A stretch of 58,769 nucleotides of DNA from an uncultured Trichormus sp. (GTDB taxonomy: Bacteria; Cyanobacteriota; Cyanobacteriia; Cyanobacteriales; Nostocaceae), in NCBI GenBank assembly GCA_936914905.1, contig CAKZGI010000289.1, forward strand, positions 1-58,769. Direction: 5' to 3'. How positions within the stretch are numbered: position 1 is the stretch's first letter; each line of letters starts with the position of its first letter. Below the pieces are notes generated by a model. It was not told where the DNA came from. It saw only the letters and a list, made by a program, of their open reading frames with translations, and made no database searches. A program made the translations under genes and the position numbers. This document shows, in pieces, positions 1 to 8,381 of this stretch.

Positions 1-78
1 TAAGGGTATAAGGGTATAAGGGTATAAGGGTATAAGGGTATAAGGGTATAAGGGTATAAGGGTGTAAGGGTGTAAGGG
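1..78. repeat. 8-bp tandem repeat (STRR)
   Basis: About ten head-to-tail copies of the octamer TAAGGGTA, the last ones changed to TAAGGGTG. This is the short tandemly repeated repetitive sequence type common between genes of filamentous cyanobacteria. The window edge cuts the array, so its full length is unknown. It lies downstream of tyrA (minus strand). Confidence 0.9.
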
Positions 79-137
79 ACGAATAACCCCTTGCATCTTG
101 CCTTCTGTCACCTGTCACCTCTTCCTTCTACTTTTGA

Positions 138-974
138 TTAAAGAAACTTAGGTCGTTGCTGTTGATTTAACTTCAGCTTGTCCTCTAAAATTTGCCACTT
201 TTCTTGTTCAATTAAATCGATAAATTCATCTAGGTTTTGACGATATTGGTGCAGTGAATGTAGCAATGCTTGATGATTATATTGTGCCATCATCACTCCT
301 AATTCTGGATTCCCAGCTCCAACACGGCTGGTATCCCGAAATCCTGAACTAGCAAGGTTCTGGGCTAATTGGAAAATTTCTGGATCGGTTTCACTCAAGC
401 AGCTTGCTGTTAATGACGCACTAATCATCACAGGTAAATGGGAAATCCAACTCACGGCGCGATCATGCTTTTCTGGCTGGCAATAGTAGATAATAGAACC
501 AAGCGATTGCACAATTTCCTCCAAAACAGTAATGGCTCTATTTGGCGTTGTCTCTATTGGTGTAAGTACATAAGGCCGATTTACAAACAAATTGCGCTGT
601 GCGGCTTCTATACCCACATCCGTATTTCCCGCCATTGGATGACCACCAATGAAATTCTGCCAAAGGGGAGAAACCGCCTCCACTATAGGTGCTTTTACTG
701 AGCCTACATCAGTGATAATAGCAGTCGTCGGTAAATAAACCATTAACTGTTCAACTTGAGGCACAATAAGTCCTATGGGGGTACAAATAAAAATGACATC
801 GGCAGATGCTAACAATTTCAAGTCAACAGAGGCTTGATCGACACTACCGATGTCAATCGCTTTTTGACAGGTTGATACACGGCGGCTAACTCCCAAGAGA
901 TGATGTCCTTGGTAGCGTAAATCCAAGCCTAACGAACCGCCTATCAGTCCTAGTCCTAAAATACCAATTTTCAT
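138..974 (-). CDS. tyrA: Prephenate/arogenate dehydrogenase TyrA
   Basis: NAD(P)-dependent dehydrogenase of tyrosine synthesis, oxidising arogenate or prephenate; cyanobacterial enzymes usually prefer arogenate and NADP. The 278-residue length is normal for the short single-domain form without ACT or chorismate mutase domains. A Rossmann dinucleotide loop GLGLIGGS lies at residues 6-13, followed by the family blocks ICTPIG, DVGSVK and GGHPMAG, the last contributing to substrate binding. The start (ATG at 974) directly precedes the first beta strand, so it is secure. Upstream is the divergent pentapeptide-repeat gene, with an ~80-bp shared intergenic space. Specificity for arogenate over prephenate is inferred from the lineage, not seen. 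Confidence 0.93.
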   Translation of the reverse strand: MKIGILGLGLIGGSLGLDLRYQGHHLLGVSRRVSTCQKAIDIGSVDQASVDLKLLASADVIFICTPIGLIVPQVEQLMVYLPTTAIITDVGSVKAPIVEAVSPLWQNFIGGHPMAGNTDVGIEAAQRNLFVNRPYVLTPIETTPNRAITVLEEIVQSLGSIIYYCQPEKHDRAVSWISHLPVMISASLTASCLSETDPEIFQLAQNLASSGFRDTSRVGAGNPELGVMMAQYNHQALLHSLHQYRQNLDEFIDLIEQEKWQILEDKLKLNQQQRPKFL

Positions 975-1056
975 TTTTGCCCTTCACAACTAAACTTTTA
1001 CATATTCTCTGCATACTTTTCCAAGTATATAAAGTTGGCATCCAAGGGATAAATAT

Positions 1057-2613
1057 ATGACTATAGAGGAATTACTAGAAAAATATGCAACAGGAGTCTT
1101 AGATTTTAGCGGTGCTGACCTCGCTGAAGTCAACTTGAGTGGCACTAAACTTAGTGGTGTTAATCTCAGCAATGCAAACTTAAGCGTAGCTAATCTCAGT
1201 GGCATCAATCTTGCTGACGCTAATTTGAGTTATGCCAAGCTAAATGTAGCTAGACTTAGTGGTGCAAATCTGTCTGGGGCTATTCTTAATAATTCCAGTC
1301 TCAATGTTGCCAATTTAATTCGTGCGGATATGACACGCACGCAACTGCGTCAAGCTTCCTTAATTCGAGCCGAGTTAATTCGCACAGATTTCAGTCGCAC
1401 TGATATGTGTGAAGCCAACCTCAACAGCGCCAATTTGCGAGAAGCCACACTGCGAGAGGCTAATCTCCGTCGCGCTAATTTCAGCGAAGCGAACTTAAGA
1501 GGTTGTTCTCTCAGAGAAGCCAACTTAGAAATGGCTAACCTCAACGCCGCTGATATGACTTCTTCAGACCTGAGTGGTGCAAATTTACGAGATAGTGAAC
1601 TCAGACAGGCAAATCTTTGCATGGCTAACCTGAGTGGTTCAGATTTAAGCGGTGCTAATCTTCGTTGGACAGACTTAAGAGGAGCTAACCTGGCATGGGC
1701 AGATTTGAGTGGAGCAAAATTAAGTGGAGCTAACTTAACAGGAGCAGATTTAAGTCATGCCAATTTAACAAACGCGAGTTTAGTCCACGCTAACTTAACT
1801 CAAGTAAAACTGATTAAGGTCGAATGGGTTGGTGCTGATTTAACCGGAGCAACTTTAACTGGTGCAATACTTTATGCTACCTCACGGTTTGGGTTGAAAA
1901 TTGAAGGTATAAAATGCGAATGGATTGACCTTTCTCCCACAGGCGATCGCAAAATTATTCAAAATTTCCAAGGGGATGAATTACGAGAGTTCTTTAATAC
2001 TACCGCACCAACAATTCGCATTATTGTTGACTTACCCTTAGAACACGAAGCCAACTTTGTCATCGCTGGTACTTATTACCAAATTTCCCAAGAATATGAG
2101 GGATTAATCCAACCTCCCAGCGTAGAAAACAGCAATCGCCGGACTGTTTTCACATTTCGAGTAGAAAACGATGAAGCTTTATTATCTACAGCCTTTATGG
2201 CAATTATTCCTTTTAAAGATGCCACCGCCACGCAAAAAATCATCCACATAATGGTAGACTTAATTCGTCAAGAAGTAATGACTAGCCAGAGTTTTAAATC
2301 ACCCATACTAGCAGGAAAAATTATCTTCCTATTACGGGAAGCGATGAATAAATCTAAGATGATTAAACAGACGAAAAAAAATCTAGAAGTAGCAGCAAAA
2401 TTAAATTTCTTTAAAGCACCCACACAAACAATATTAATAAACTCTAGCGCCCATAGTTTGACTATCTATGATAGCCCCAACTTTGGCAAACGATTTGTGA
2501 ATCGTTCTCCTGGTAGTAGTTCTGTTGATAATATATCTAACCAATCCGAATATAATATCCCTTCGTTCAAAAAGATAATAGATTTTGTCCAAAGTTTTTA
2601 TTTCATTCATTAG
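1057..2613 (+). CDS. Pentapeptide-repeat protein with C-terminal extension
   Basis: Residues ~16-275 are an almost unbroken run of A(D/N)Lxx pentapeptides, about fifty units, which fold as a right-handed quadrilateral beta helix. The remaining ~240 residues are not repeats; this segment (beginning near EGIKCEWIDLSPTGDRK) looks globular and I do not recognise it. No signal peptide or membrane segment is evident, so the protein is probably cytoplasmic. Pentapeptide proteins include HetL and HglK in heterocyst biology, but HglK has membrane segments and this protein does not look like it. The molecular role is unknown. It starts 82 bp from the divergent tyrA start. Confidence 0.9.
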   Translation: MTIEELLEKYATGVLDFSGADLAEVNLSGTKLSGVNLSNANLSVANLSGINLADANLSYAKLNVARLSGANLSGAILNNSSLNVANLIRADMTRTQLRQASLIRAELIRTDFSRTDMCEANLNSANLREATLREANLRRANFSEANLRGCSLREANLEMANLNAADMTSSDLSGANLRDSELRQANLCMANLSGSDLSGANLRWTDLRGANLAWADLSGAKLSGANLTGADLSHANLTNASLVHANLTQVKLIKVEWVGADLTGATLTGAILYATSRFGLKIEGIKCEWIDLSPTGDRKIIQNFQGDELREFFNTTAPTIRIIVDLPLEHEANFVIAGTYYQISQEYEGLIQPPSVENSNRRTVFTFRVENDEALLSTAFMAIIPFKDATATQKIIHIMVDLIRQEVMTSQSFKSPILAGKIIFLLREAMNKSKMIKQTKKNLEVAAKLNFFKAPTQTILINSSAHSLTIYDSPNFGKRFVNRSPGSSSVDNISNQSEYNIPSFKKIIDFVQSFYFIH

Positions 2614-2842
2614 TTAGTGGTAATTGATGAAAGGGGTATAGGGGTGTAGAGGAGATGAAGAAGATGGGGGAAATGGAGGAATTATTTTCTTCTGATCCTT
2701 CTGCTTCCTGAGAGCATTCCCTACGGGAAGCAAGCTACACATAGTGTAGGGTAGGCATAGCTCGGCGTATGACTTCTGCATTGTCACGCAAGCTATAGCC
2801 ATACTGCTGAATCCTTAAAAAACAATTAACTGGAGTAGAAAA
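2614..2842. other. Intergenic spacer with low-complexity repeats
   Basis: Contains G-rich STRR-like sequence (near 2635-2680) and a palindrome-rich segment (near 2712-2770: TTCCCTACGGGAAGC and a CTACAC...GTGTAG inverted repeat) of a type scattered in Nostocales genomes. No gene is supported here. A GGAG sequence just before 2843 serves the next gene. Confidence 0.5.
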
Positions 2843-3436
2843 ATGAGCAATCTATTTAACCGCATGATGGGTAAAACCCGGTATGTAGTTTGTCGTATAT
2901 TTCTGCATTTAGCAGGAAGTGAAGTAGCACCGATTTTAGGAGTTTTAAATCGTGCTGCACGGGAAGCAATTGACTCTGATGGGGACTTAGAAATTCTGGG
3001 AGAAGAATTGGTAGAGATTTGTGAAACTCTACTCAGATATGATGAATATTGGCTCTCAGAAGCTAACGAAGGAGATGTCTTCTGGAATGAAGGAGAAGCA
3101 GGGGATTATGTCAATGAATTATTTACTGATTCCGCCCAAAGATATGGTGCTGAATTCGATTTAAGTTCTTCCTCTGGATTCGATGAACCTTTATCTATTC
3201 CTGTTACCCGCAACATAGTGATAATGCTAACAGTGGCTTACGAAGGAGAAGTTCCAGATTTGGAAGCTGACCTTTCCAACATCCAAGCATTAAAAGTAGG
3301 GTTGAGAGCTTTAATCAATTTACACCAAAAACATAAACTCCGAGCCATCCAAGTGCATTTTTCACCAGCGCAGTTAGGTGACGAATTGACTAACGATCAG
3401 TTATTGCAGTATTTTCCGGAATTGATCCCATTGTAA
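2843..3436 (+). CDS. DUF1517-like protein
   Basis: A 197-residue soluble protein. The C-terminal half resembles the end of DUF1517 proteins of cyanobacteria and plastids: a beta strand (NIVIMLTVAYEGEVP), a helix pair with 'ALKVGLRAL', and a closing strand and tail 'FSPAQLGDELTNDQLLQYFP' matching the family's L(S/T)xxELLxxYPxL ending. Unlike many DUF1517 members it lacks an N-terminal signal peptide and glycine-rich segment. The start is supported by a GGAG about 9 nt upstream. No biochemical function is known. It lies 71 bp upstream of the lipoprotein gene and may be cotranscribed with it. Confidence 0.75.
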   Translation: MSNLFNRMMGKTRYVVCRIFLHLAGSEVAPILGVLNRAAREAIDSDGDLEILGEELVEICETLLRYDEYWLSEANEGDVFWNEGEAGDYVNELFTDSAQRYGAEFDLSSSSGFDEPLSIPVTRNIVIMLTVAYEGEVPDLEADLSNIQALKVGLRALINLHQKHKLRAIQVHFSPAQLGDELTNDQLLQYFPELIPL

Positions 3437-3507
3437 CTTGTTGGTTAGTCTGTAGTTATCAGACTAACCATCCGCAATGATAGCTAACAAATTAGGACAA
3501 TCATACA

Positions 3508-4386
3508 ATGATCAAAACTGTAATGCGTAAATTTACAATCGTGTGTTTAGCCCTGAGTTTGTGCTTGACAACGGTCGCTTGTGGTGGGGGAAACGAAAAG
3601 ACATCTTCTTCGACTCAAGGTGTCAGCCAAAGTGCTACTCCCAGCACGTTGAATGATGGACAGTATGATGTACAACAGGCTACTTACAACGATGCCAATG
3701 GGGAGTATACCCTGTTTTTACTTGGTAGTCAGCCTCCCACCTTTGCCACAGAAAAATTACAAATGGCAAGGCTAACAGATGAAGAAATCAAAGCAGGTAA
3801 AAAAACTTACCTGAAGGTAGAAAATGGGCAGCCGGCTTTGTACCTGACGGAAGATTTTAAAATTGAGTACGTTCATAATGTCACTGAGACAAAAACCAAT
3901 CCCCAAACGGGACAAAGAGAAACCGTAGTTGTGCGTCAAGAATCTAACTTCTGGACTCCTTTTGCAGGAGCTGTGGCTGGTAACATAGCAGGTCAGGCTA
4001 TTGGTAGTCTTTTATTTAGACCTCAATACTATGTTCCCCCTGTTTATCAACCTGGTGGAATTATGAGTGGTTATGGTGGATATGGTTCTACTTATGACCA
4101 AGCAGTTTCTAGCTATCGCACTCGTTACAATGAACCGCCCGCAGCCGTGAGAAATCGGACTGCTTTCCGGACTACAGGGTCTATTAAGTCATCTGGGAAC
4201 TTGACTCGGACGACACCACGGACAAATACAAGTGGTCGAGCTACGGGTTCTGGTTTTGGTAGCAGTAACCTCCGTCCTTCCGGTAACTCCAACTCTAACC
4301 GACGTAATTCTGGTAACAGTTTTGGTAGTGGTGGACGTTCTGGTAGCCATTCTTCTGGCTTTGGTAGCAGAACCAGAAGAAGGTAA
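3508..4386 (+). CDS. Putative lipoprotein with Ser/Gly/Arg-rich tail
   Basis: A 292-residue exported protein. The N-terminus is a lipoprotein signal: positively charged MIKTVMRK, a hydrophobic core to residue ~23, and a lipobox TVAC with the likely lipidated cysteine at ~25 followed by Gly. The middle contains a glycine-zipper-like hydrophobic stretch (FAGAVAGNIAGQAIGSLLF, residues ~152-170). The last ~80 residues are low-complexity S/G/R/N/T, ending in RRR. I do not recognise a named family. It ends at a convergent junction with DAHP synthase, separated by a strong hairpin. Confidence 0.8.
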   Translation: MIKTVMRKFTIVCLALSLCLTTVACGGGNEKTSSSTQGVSQSATPSTLNDGQYDVQQATYNDANGEYTLFLLGSQPPTFATEKLQMARLTDEEIKAGKKTYLKVENGQPALYLTEDFKIEYVHNVTETKTNPQTGQRETVVVRQESNFWTPFAGAVAGNIAGQAIGSLLFRPQYYVPPVYQPGGIMSGYGGYGSTYDQAVSSYRTRYNEPPAAVRNRTAFRTTGSIKSSGNLTRTTPRTNTSGRATGSGFGSSNLRPSGNSNSNRRNSGNSFGSGGRSGSHSSGFGSRTRRR

Positions 4387-4622
4387 TTTACAGGAGTCAG
4401 GAGTCAGTAGTAAACGCGACTTTGAAGTAACTGGTGTGGAGAGAACCACCTCTGGGCTAGACGCGAAGCTTCCTGAGCGATAGCGAAGGATCTCGCAAGG
4501 GGTCTAATTTAAGTGGACTCGCTGAACCAAGAATCTCCGTGGCTACAGCGCAGAGAGTGTCAAATCTAGATTCCCAACTTCTTTAAGAAATAGGGGATCT
4601 ATCTTAAATGTCGCACTCTTGA

Positions 4623-4652
4623 CTCCCGCTACACCTAACGGTGTAGCGGGAG
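4623..4652. terminator. Bidirectional hairpin terminator
   Basis: Perfect 13-bp stem CTCCCGCTACACC / GGTGTAGCGGGAG with a TAAC loop, between the convergent lipoprotein and DAHP synthase genes. The plus side is followed by AGAGTTT only, so classical Rho-independent efficiency is uncertain, but stem strength and location fit a shared terminator. Confidence 0.75.
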
Positions 4653-4667
4653 AGTTTCAACTGAGAA

Positions 4668-5726
4668 TTACACTGCTACAGGTGCTGCTTGTGGCCAGCG
4701 TTCCATGACTTTACCAATTACTGCCAATTCTGGCATTAACTTATCAAATTGGTCTGGTGTTAAAGATTGGGGTCCATCAGATAAGGCTTTAGCGGGGTTG
4801 GGATGTACCTCAATCATAAGAGAATCTGTACCAGCTGCGATCGCCGCCATCGCCATCGAAGGTACAAACTCAGACCAACCCACACCATGACTAGGATCAA
4901 TCATAATGGGCAGGTGGGTCAGCTTTCTTAACACTGGCACAACTGATAAATCTAGAGTATTGCGCGTATACTGACTGTCAAAAGTTCTAATTCCTCGTTC
5001 ACACAAAATTACATTCGTATTACCCGCGGCCAAAATATACTCAGCCGCCATTAACCAATCTTCAATTGTTGCCGCCATTCCGCGTTTTAACAGCACGGGT
5101 TTCGATTGCGCCCCCACCTGTTTGAGTAGGGAGAAATTCTGCATATTTCTCGCCCCAACCTGAATCACGTCGGCAACTTCGGCGACTTTTTCCAAATCAC
5201 CCCCATCCATCACTTCCGTAATTATTCCTAGTCCACTCACTTCCCGCGCCTTAGCTAACAATTCCAAAGCACTTTCACCGTGACCTTGAAAAGCGTAAGG
5301 GGAAGTTCTGGGTTTATACGCACCACCTCGTAAAAATTTAGCACCAGCAGCTTTTACACGCCGCGCTGTCTCCACAATCATTTCTTCATTTTCCACCGAA
5401 CAGGGGCCAGCAACGATTACTAAGGAATGATGTTCACCAAACACCACATCCTCGTTGGGAGTATTCACCACCACCTCAGAAGCTTCCCCATCACGGAACT
5501 GACGACTAGTTCTTTTATATGGTACTTCCAGCCGTAACACTTGCTCAATCCATGGACTGAGTTCCTGAATTTGTAGCGGATCTAAATCAGCAGTTTCACC
5601 TACTAAACCAATTACTACTTTATGTTCTCCAATGATTTTTTCTGGTGTTAAACCCCAGCTAATTAGTTCCTTACTGATACGGCCTATTTCTGCCTGTGGA
5701 GAACCGACTTTCATTACAACAATCAT
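4668..5726 (-). CDS. aroF: 3-deoxy-7-phosphoheptulonate (DAHP) synthase
   Basis: First shikimate-pathway enzyme: condenses phosphoenolpyruvate with erythrose-4-phosphate. Type I-beta organisation: an N-terminal ferredoxin-like regulatory domain (residues ~1-80) then a (beta/alpha)8 barrel with VIVAGPCSVE, RGGAYKPRTSPYAFQG, LLKRGM and the metal-ligand region IDPSHGVG, close to Bacillus/Thermotoga-type enzymes. I place the start at ATG 5726 (MIVVMKVG); a longer frame runs to 5804, but its extra 26 residues are encoded by a dispersed intergenic repeat (5757-5890) and are not part of the family. With tyrA in the same window it serves aromatic amino acid supply. Feedback regulation cannot be judged. 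Confidence 0.93.
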   Translation of the reverse strand: MIVVMKVGSPQAEIGRISKELISWGLTPEKIIGEHKVVIGLVGETADLDPLQIQELSPWIEQVLRLEVPYKRTSRQFRDGEASEVVVNTPNEDVVFGEHHSLVIVAGPCSVENEEMIVETARRVKAAGAKFLRGGAYKPRTSPYAFQGHGESALELLAKAREVSGLGIITEVMDGGDLEKVAEVADVIQVGARNMQNFSLLKQVGAQSKPVLLKRGMAATIEDWLMAAEYILAAGNTNVILCERGIRTFDSQYTRNTLDLSVVPVLRKLTHLPIMIDPSHGVGWSEFVPSMAMAAIAAGTDSLMIEVHPNPAKALSDGPQSLTPDQFDKLMPELAVIGKVMERWPQAAPVAV

Positions 5727-5756
5727 TTTAAAATCCCTGTATTTTTTAAGTAAATT

Positions 5757-5890
5757 AGTCAGGAGTCTGGAGTCAGAATATTTGAGAAATTGGTTAATTA
5801 TCAAAAAGGTATTTTTGGCGTTAGCCTGAAAAAGCTGACTGCTGATGGCTGTTGACGTAGCGTGCCGTTAGGCATTAGCTGAATGCTTAC
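5757..5890 (-). repeat. Dispersed ~140-bp repeat, copy A
   Basis: Reverse-orientation copy of an element also found at 9303-9446, 53635-53771 and, shortened, 55976-56092. Shared blocks in order include ATTGGTAAGCATTCAGCTAA, GCCTAACGGCACGCTA, AGCTTTTTCAGGCTAA, GATAATTAACCAATTTCTCA and CTGACTCCTGAATTCTTAC. It is non-coding and sits just upstream of the DAHP synthase start. Confidence 0.85.
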
Positions 5891-6151
5891 GTAAATTATT
5901 TACCGACTCAGGAATGTTGACTTTATTTTTGCCTACTGGAAGTTATAATTAAGTGAAAAAATATATAAAAAATGTAGCGCCAGGTACTTTTCCTGGATAT
6001 TGGGTGTAAATAAGACATTATAGAATTTTTAAAATTTTAAAAATTTTAAAAGTTTTAAAATTTATGTTGAAGTGATAAAAATTCAACTTCAACATTCATT
6101 CGCCAATTTACCCAATATTGCAGTTATGTAAAGATACCTGAGCGCCGGTGA
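5891..6151. other. AT-rich intergenic region with hairpin
   Basis: No gene seen. A block of alternating A and T tracts (about 6022-6062) is followed by a 10-bp perfect stem ATGTTGAAGT (6064-6073) / ACTTCAACAT (6086-6095). Read on the minus strand, the hairpin is followed by T-rich sequence and could terminate the rpsO-PAM68 transcript. Confidence 0.5.
6064..6095 (-). terminator. Candidate terminator of rpsO-PAM68 operon
   Basis: 10-bp perfect inverted repeat with a 12-nt loop, 57 bp after the PAM68-like stop codon. On the minus strand it is followed by mixed A/T runs rather than a clean U tract, so terminator function is inferred. Confidence 0.5.
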
Positions 6152-6622
6152 TCAGATGTTCTTTTTTCTCGTCTCACGCCAAACTTCGGCCATACGTCCC
6201 CAATTGATACTAAACTCACTCAAGCCAATTATATTACCAGGTCTTTCTTCATCCCAAGAGGCAGAAAGAACACCATAAGTTATCCCCAACACCCCTAAAC
6301 CAAATAATCCCATATTCACCAATAAAACAGCGATGGGAGGTAATTGGATATGAGCGTAGGCAACCAGCAGATAACTAGCCACTAAACTTGCAATACCTAA
6401 AGATGTGGGTATACCACAAAATGCAGTCACTCTGCGGATCATTCGCTGGCTGACGACTTCAGGAATCGCCATTTCTTCCTTGTTAAAGGGTGAGTGTTTT
6501 TGCTGTTTTTGGCTTGATTCCAGTTCTTTGACTACGGATTGACTTTTAGCTTTTGCAGGTTTTTGACGCTTTTTGTTTGGCTCAAAAGGTAAACGACTGC
6601 GTTCTAATTCTTCAGCAGGCAT
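6152..6622 (-). CDS. PAM68-like photosystem assembly protein
   Basis: A 156-residue membrane protein: a charged, Lys/Gln-rich N-terminus (~1-55), a conserved 'IPEVVSQRMIRRVTAFCGIP' block, two hydrophobic helices (~75-95 and ~103-123), then a short conserved C-terminal tail (ASWDEE...GLSEFSINWGRMAEVW). This matches the PAM68/DUF3464 family, an assembly factor for photosystem II reaction centre precursors in thylakoid membranes of plants and cyanobacteria. It lies 12 bp downstream of rpsO on the same strand, so the two probably form one transcript, an arrangement I believe is common in cyanobacteria. Confidence 0.88.
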   Translation of the reverse strand: MPAEELERSRLPFEPNKKRQKPAKAKSQSVVKELESSQKQQKHSPFNKEEMAIPEVVSQRMIRRVTAFCGIPTSLGIASLVASYLLVAYAHIQLPPIAVLLVNMGLFGLGVLGITYGVLSASWDEERPGNIIGLSEFSINWGRMAEVWRETRKKNI

Positions 6623-6634
6623 AAGCGGGACTTC

Positions 6635-6904
6635 CTAACCACGAATACCGAGACGAGCGATCAAAGCTTGATATTTTTCCCGATTGTCCTTCTGGATATA
6701 ACCCAGAAGACGCTTGCGTTGTCCGATCATCTTCAATAATCCTCTCCGGGAAGAATGATCTTTCTTATTAGCTTGGAGGTGTTGGCTGAGGCGGTTGATC
6801 CGATCAGTCAACATAGCGATTTGGACATCCGCAGAACCGGTATCGGTTTCATGCACTTGGAAGCCAGAGATGAGTTCTTGTTTGCGCTGTTGCGTCAGAG
6901 CCAT
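6635..6904 (-). CDS. rpsO: 30S ribosomal protein S15
   Basis: An 89-residue protein of exactly the family's length. It shows conserved S15 blocks: the N-terminal helix ending in [28 protein letters not shown], the rRNA-binding [17 protein letters not shown] segment and the C-terminal [17 protein letters not shown]. It binds 16S rRNA in the 30S platform. Start at ATG 6904. It leads a probable two-gene operon with the PAM68-like gene. Confidence 0.97.
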   Translation of the reverse strand: MALTQQRKQELISGFQVHETDTGSADVQIAMLTDRINRLSQHLQANKKDHSSRRGLLKMIGQRKRLLGYIQKDNREKYQALIARLGIRG

Positions 6905-7245
6905 GATCGATTAAATTTCTATTTTTTCTAAATGGATGTAGCAGTCTCTTATAATATCACAGCCATTAAAGTCTGTGGTGAATTAGCTTTGTGATAGGTG
7001 GGATGGTTGCCTGAAACAAATATAGTGTATAGATTAAGACAATGCTTCAGTATTGGTGAGTGATCACCTCTAGTGCATCTTCCAGCAACAGATCAGGAAA
7101 CAGAGAGCAGGAAAAAAATTGTTAATTAACCGCACTTGATATCAGTCCTGGCACATTTTGTACTATTCTTAAAAATTTAGAAAAATGTATTTTTTGAACG
7201 TCAAAGGTTCTCAGGATTTGTCATTGTCAATAAATAATAAAGGTA
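6905..7245. other. Intergenic region between rpsO and cyanophycinase remnant
   Basis: Non-coding. It must hold the rpsO promoter (minus strand; an AT-rich TATTATAA-like box near 6945-6955 is a possible -10) and the former promoter of the cyanophycinase gene (plus strand). I see no RNA gene or strong hairpin. Confidence 0.4.
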
Positions 7246-8276
7246 ATGTTTATGGCAAGACGAGACTTTATTAGAGAATGCAGTATAGTCAATACTATAC
7301 CAGCAAAACCAGTACCTGGCATTCTCTTAATTGGTGGTGCAGAAGGTAAGAAATCTCGAGAAGGTTCAGCAACTCAATGGTTTAGTTTATCAAAAGAGCA
7401 GATCGGGGCAATTATTTAGTGCTTCGTTACGGTGGAGTTGGCAGATAAGCTGATTGGATTTGTGATAATTATAGAGATTTTATTAGTTCAGCTGCCGAAC
7501 TTTCTATTGACAGTAGAGAAGCAGCCAATGCTCCAGAATTTATAAAATACATTCGCGACACAGACGCACTGTTTATAGCTGCAGGAGATCAAAATGCCTA
7601 TGAAGATTATGAAGATTATTGGGAAGGAACAGCCGTAGAAGACACAATTAATTTCTTGATTAATCAAAAAAAAGTTCCTGTAGCTGGCACTAGCGCCGGC
7701 ATGGGAATATTGGGAGATTACTATTATTTACCTTCCCATCAAGGTGTGCAGAGTTCAGAAATTTTGAATGACCCATTTCACCACAACACAAAAGATATTT
7801 ATCGCAGTGATTTTATTAAAGTTCCATTTCTCAAAAATGTTATGATCGACACGCATTTATACAGAATTGATAGAAACCGTCCAGAAACTAGATATGGGAG
7901 AATTTCTGGATTTATGGCGAGATTAGTTCATGATACCAATAGATTGTCCGTTTTTGCCATTGGTTTAGAAGAAGGTGCTTTTGTTGCTTTTAATAAAAAA
8001 GGAATTGCTAAAGTATTTAGCAATGGTGAAGCCAAAGGACAAGATACCTATTTTCCCCTGCAAACTAATGGTGTACACCCAGAACAAATTCAACGAGATT
8101 TACCCTTAATTTAGATTAATAATGGAAAACCTGTTAAAGTCTATAAAATTGCCGTAACACCAGAAGGAGGTGGAAAATTTGACCTCAATAATTGGTGAAC
8201 TCCTTCTGGAGGAAGTTGGGAACACTGGTTTACTAGTAGTGCAGAATCTGGTTTCCAACAGAACCCTATTAAGTAG
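7246..8276 (+). pseudogene. Cyanophycinase-like peptidase S51 pseudogene
   Basis: Cyanophycinase hydrolyses the nitrogen reserve cyanophycin to beta-Asp-Arg dipeptides. Recognisable pieces in order are a leader MARRDFIRE, strand LIGGAEGKKSREGSATQWF, the block LRYGGVG, DYWEGTAVEDTINFL, and the nucleophile elbow GTSAGMG with its catalytic Ser. The gene is dead: a frameshift near 7400-7412 is followed by an in-frame TAA (about 7446), and further in-frame stops follow DLPLI (about 8112) and DLNNW (about 8198). A 9-bp tandem duplication (GAAGATTAT, 7602-7619) also lengthens the protein. The longest surviving frame covers 7656-8114. It sits between rpsO and the SDR at the hetN position. Confidence 0.88.
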
Positions 8277-8381
8277 CACTAAGTGAACAACAAAATCCCC
8301 AATTACTCTCAGAAATTGGGTATCTGATAATGTAATAATTCAGGCGTCAGGAGTCAGGAGTCAATACAAACTTCTGAATTA

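Noticed and set aside
1-78. Possible CRISPR array
   Set aside because: Perfect 8-bp tandem repeat without spacers; it is an STRR.
1350-1622. Minus-strand frame opposite the pentapeptide gene
   Set aside because: Mirror product of the regular pentapeptide codons; no independent support.
2614-2802. 62-codon minus-strand frame
   Set aside because: Encoded by repeat-like intergenic sequence, with low-complexity Pro/Ser translation.
4189-4483. Overlapping frames over the lipoprotein tail
   Set aside because: Arise from the low-complexity Ser/Gly/Arg codons of the real gene.
5727-5804. N-terminal extension of DAHP synthase to 5804
   Set aside because: The extra residues lie largely in a dispersed repeat and the family begins at MIVVMKVG (5726).
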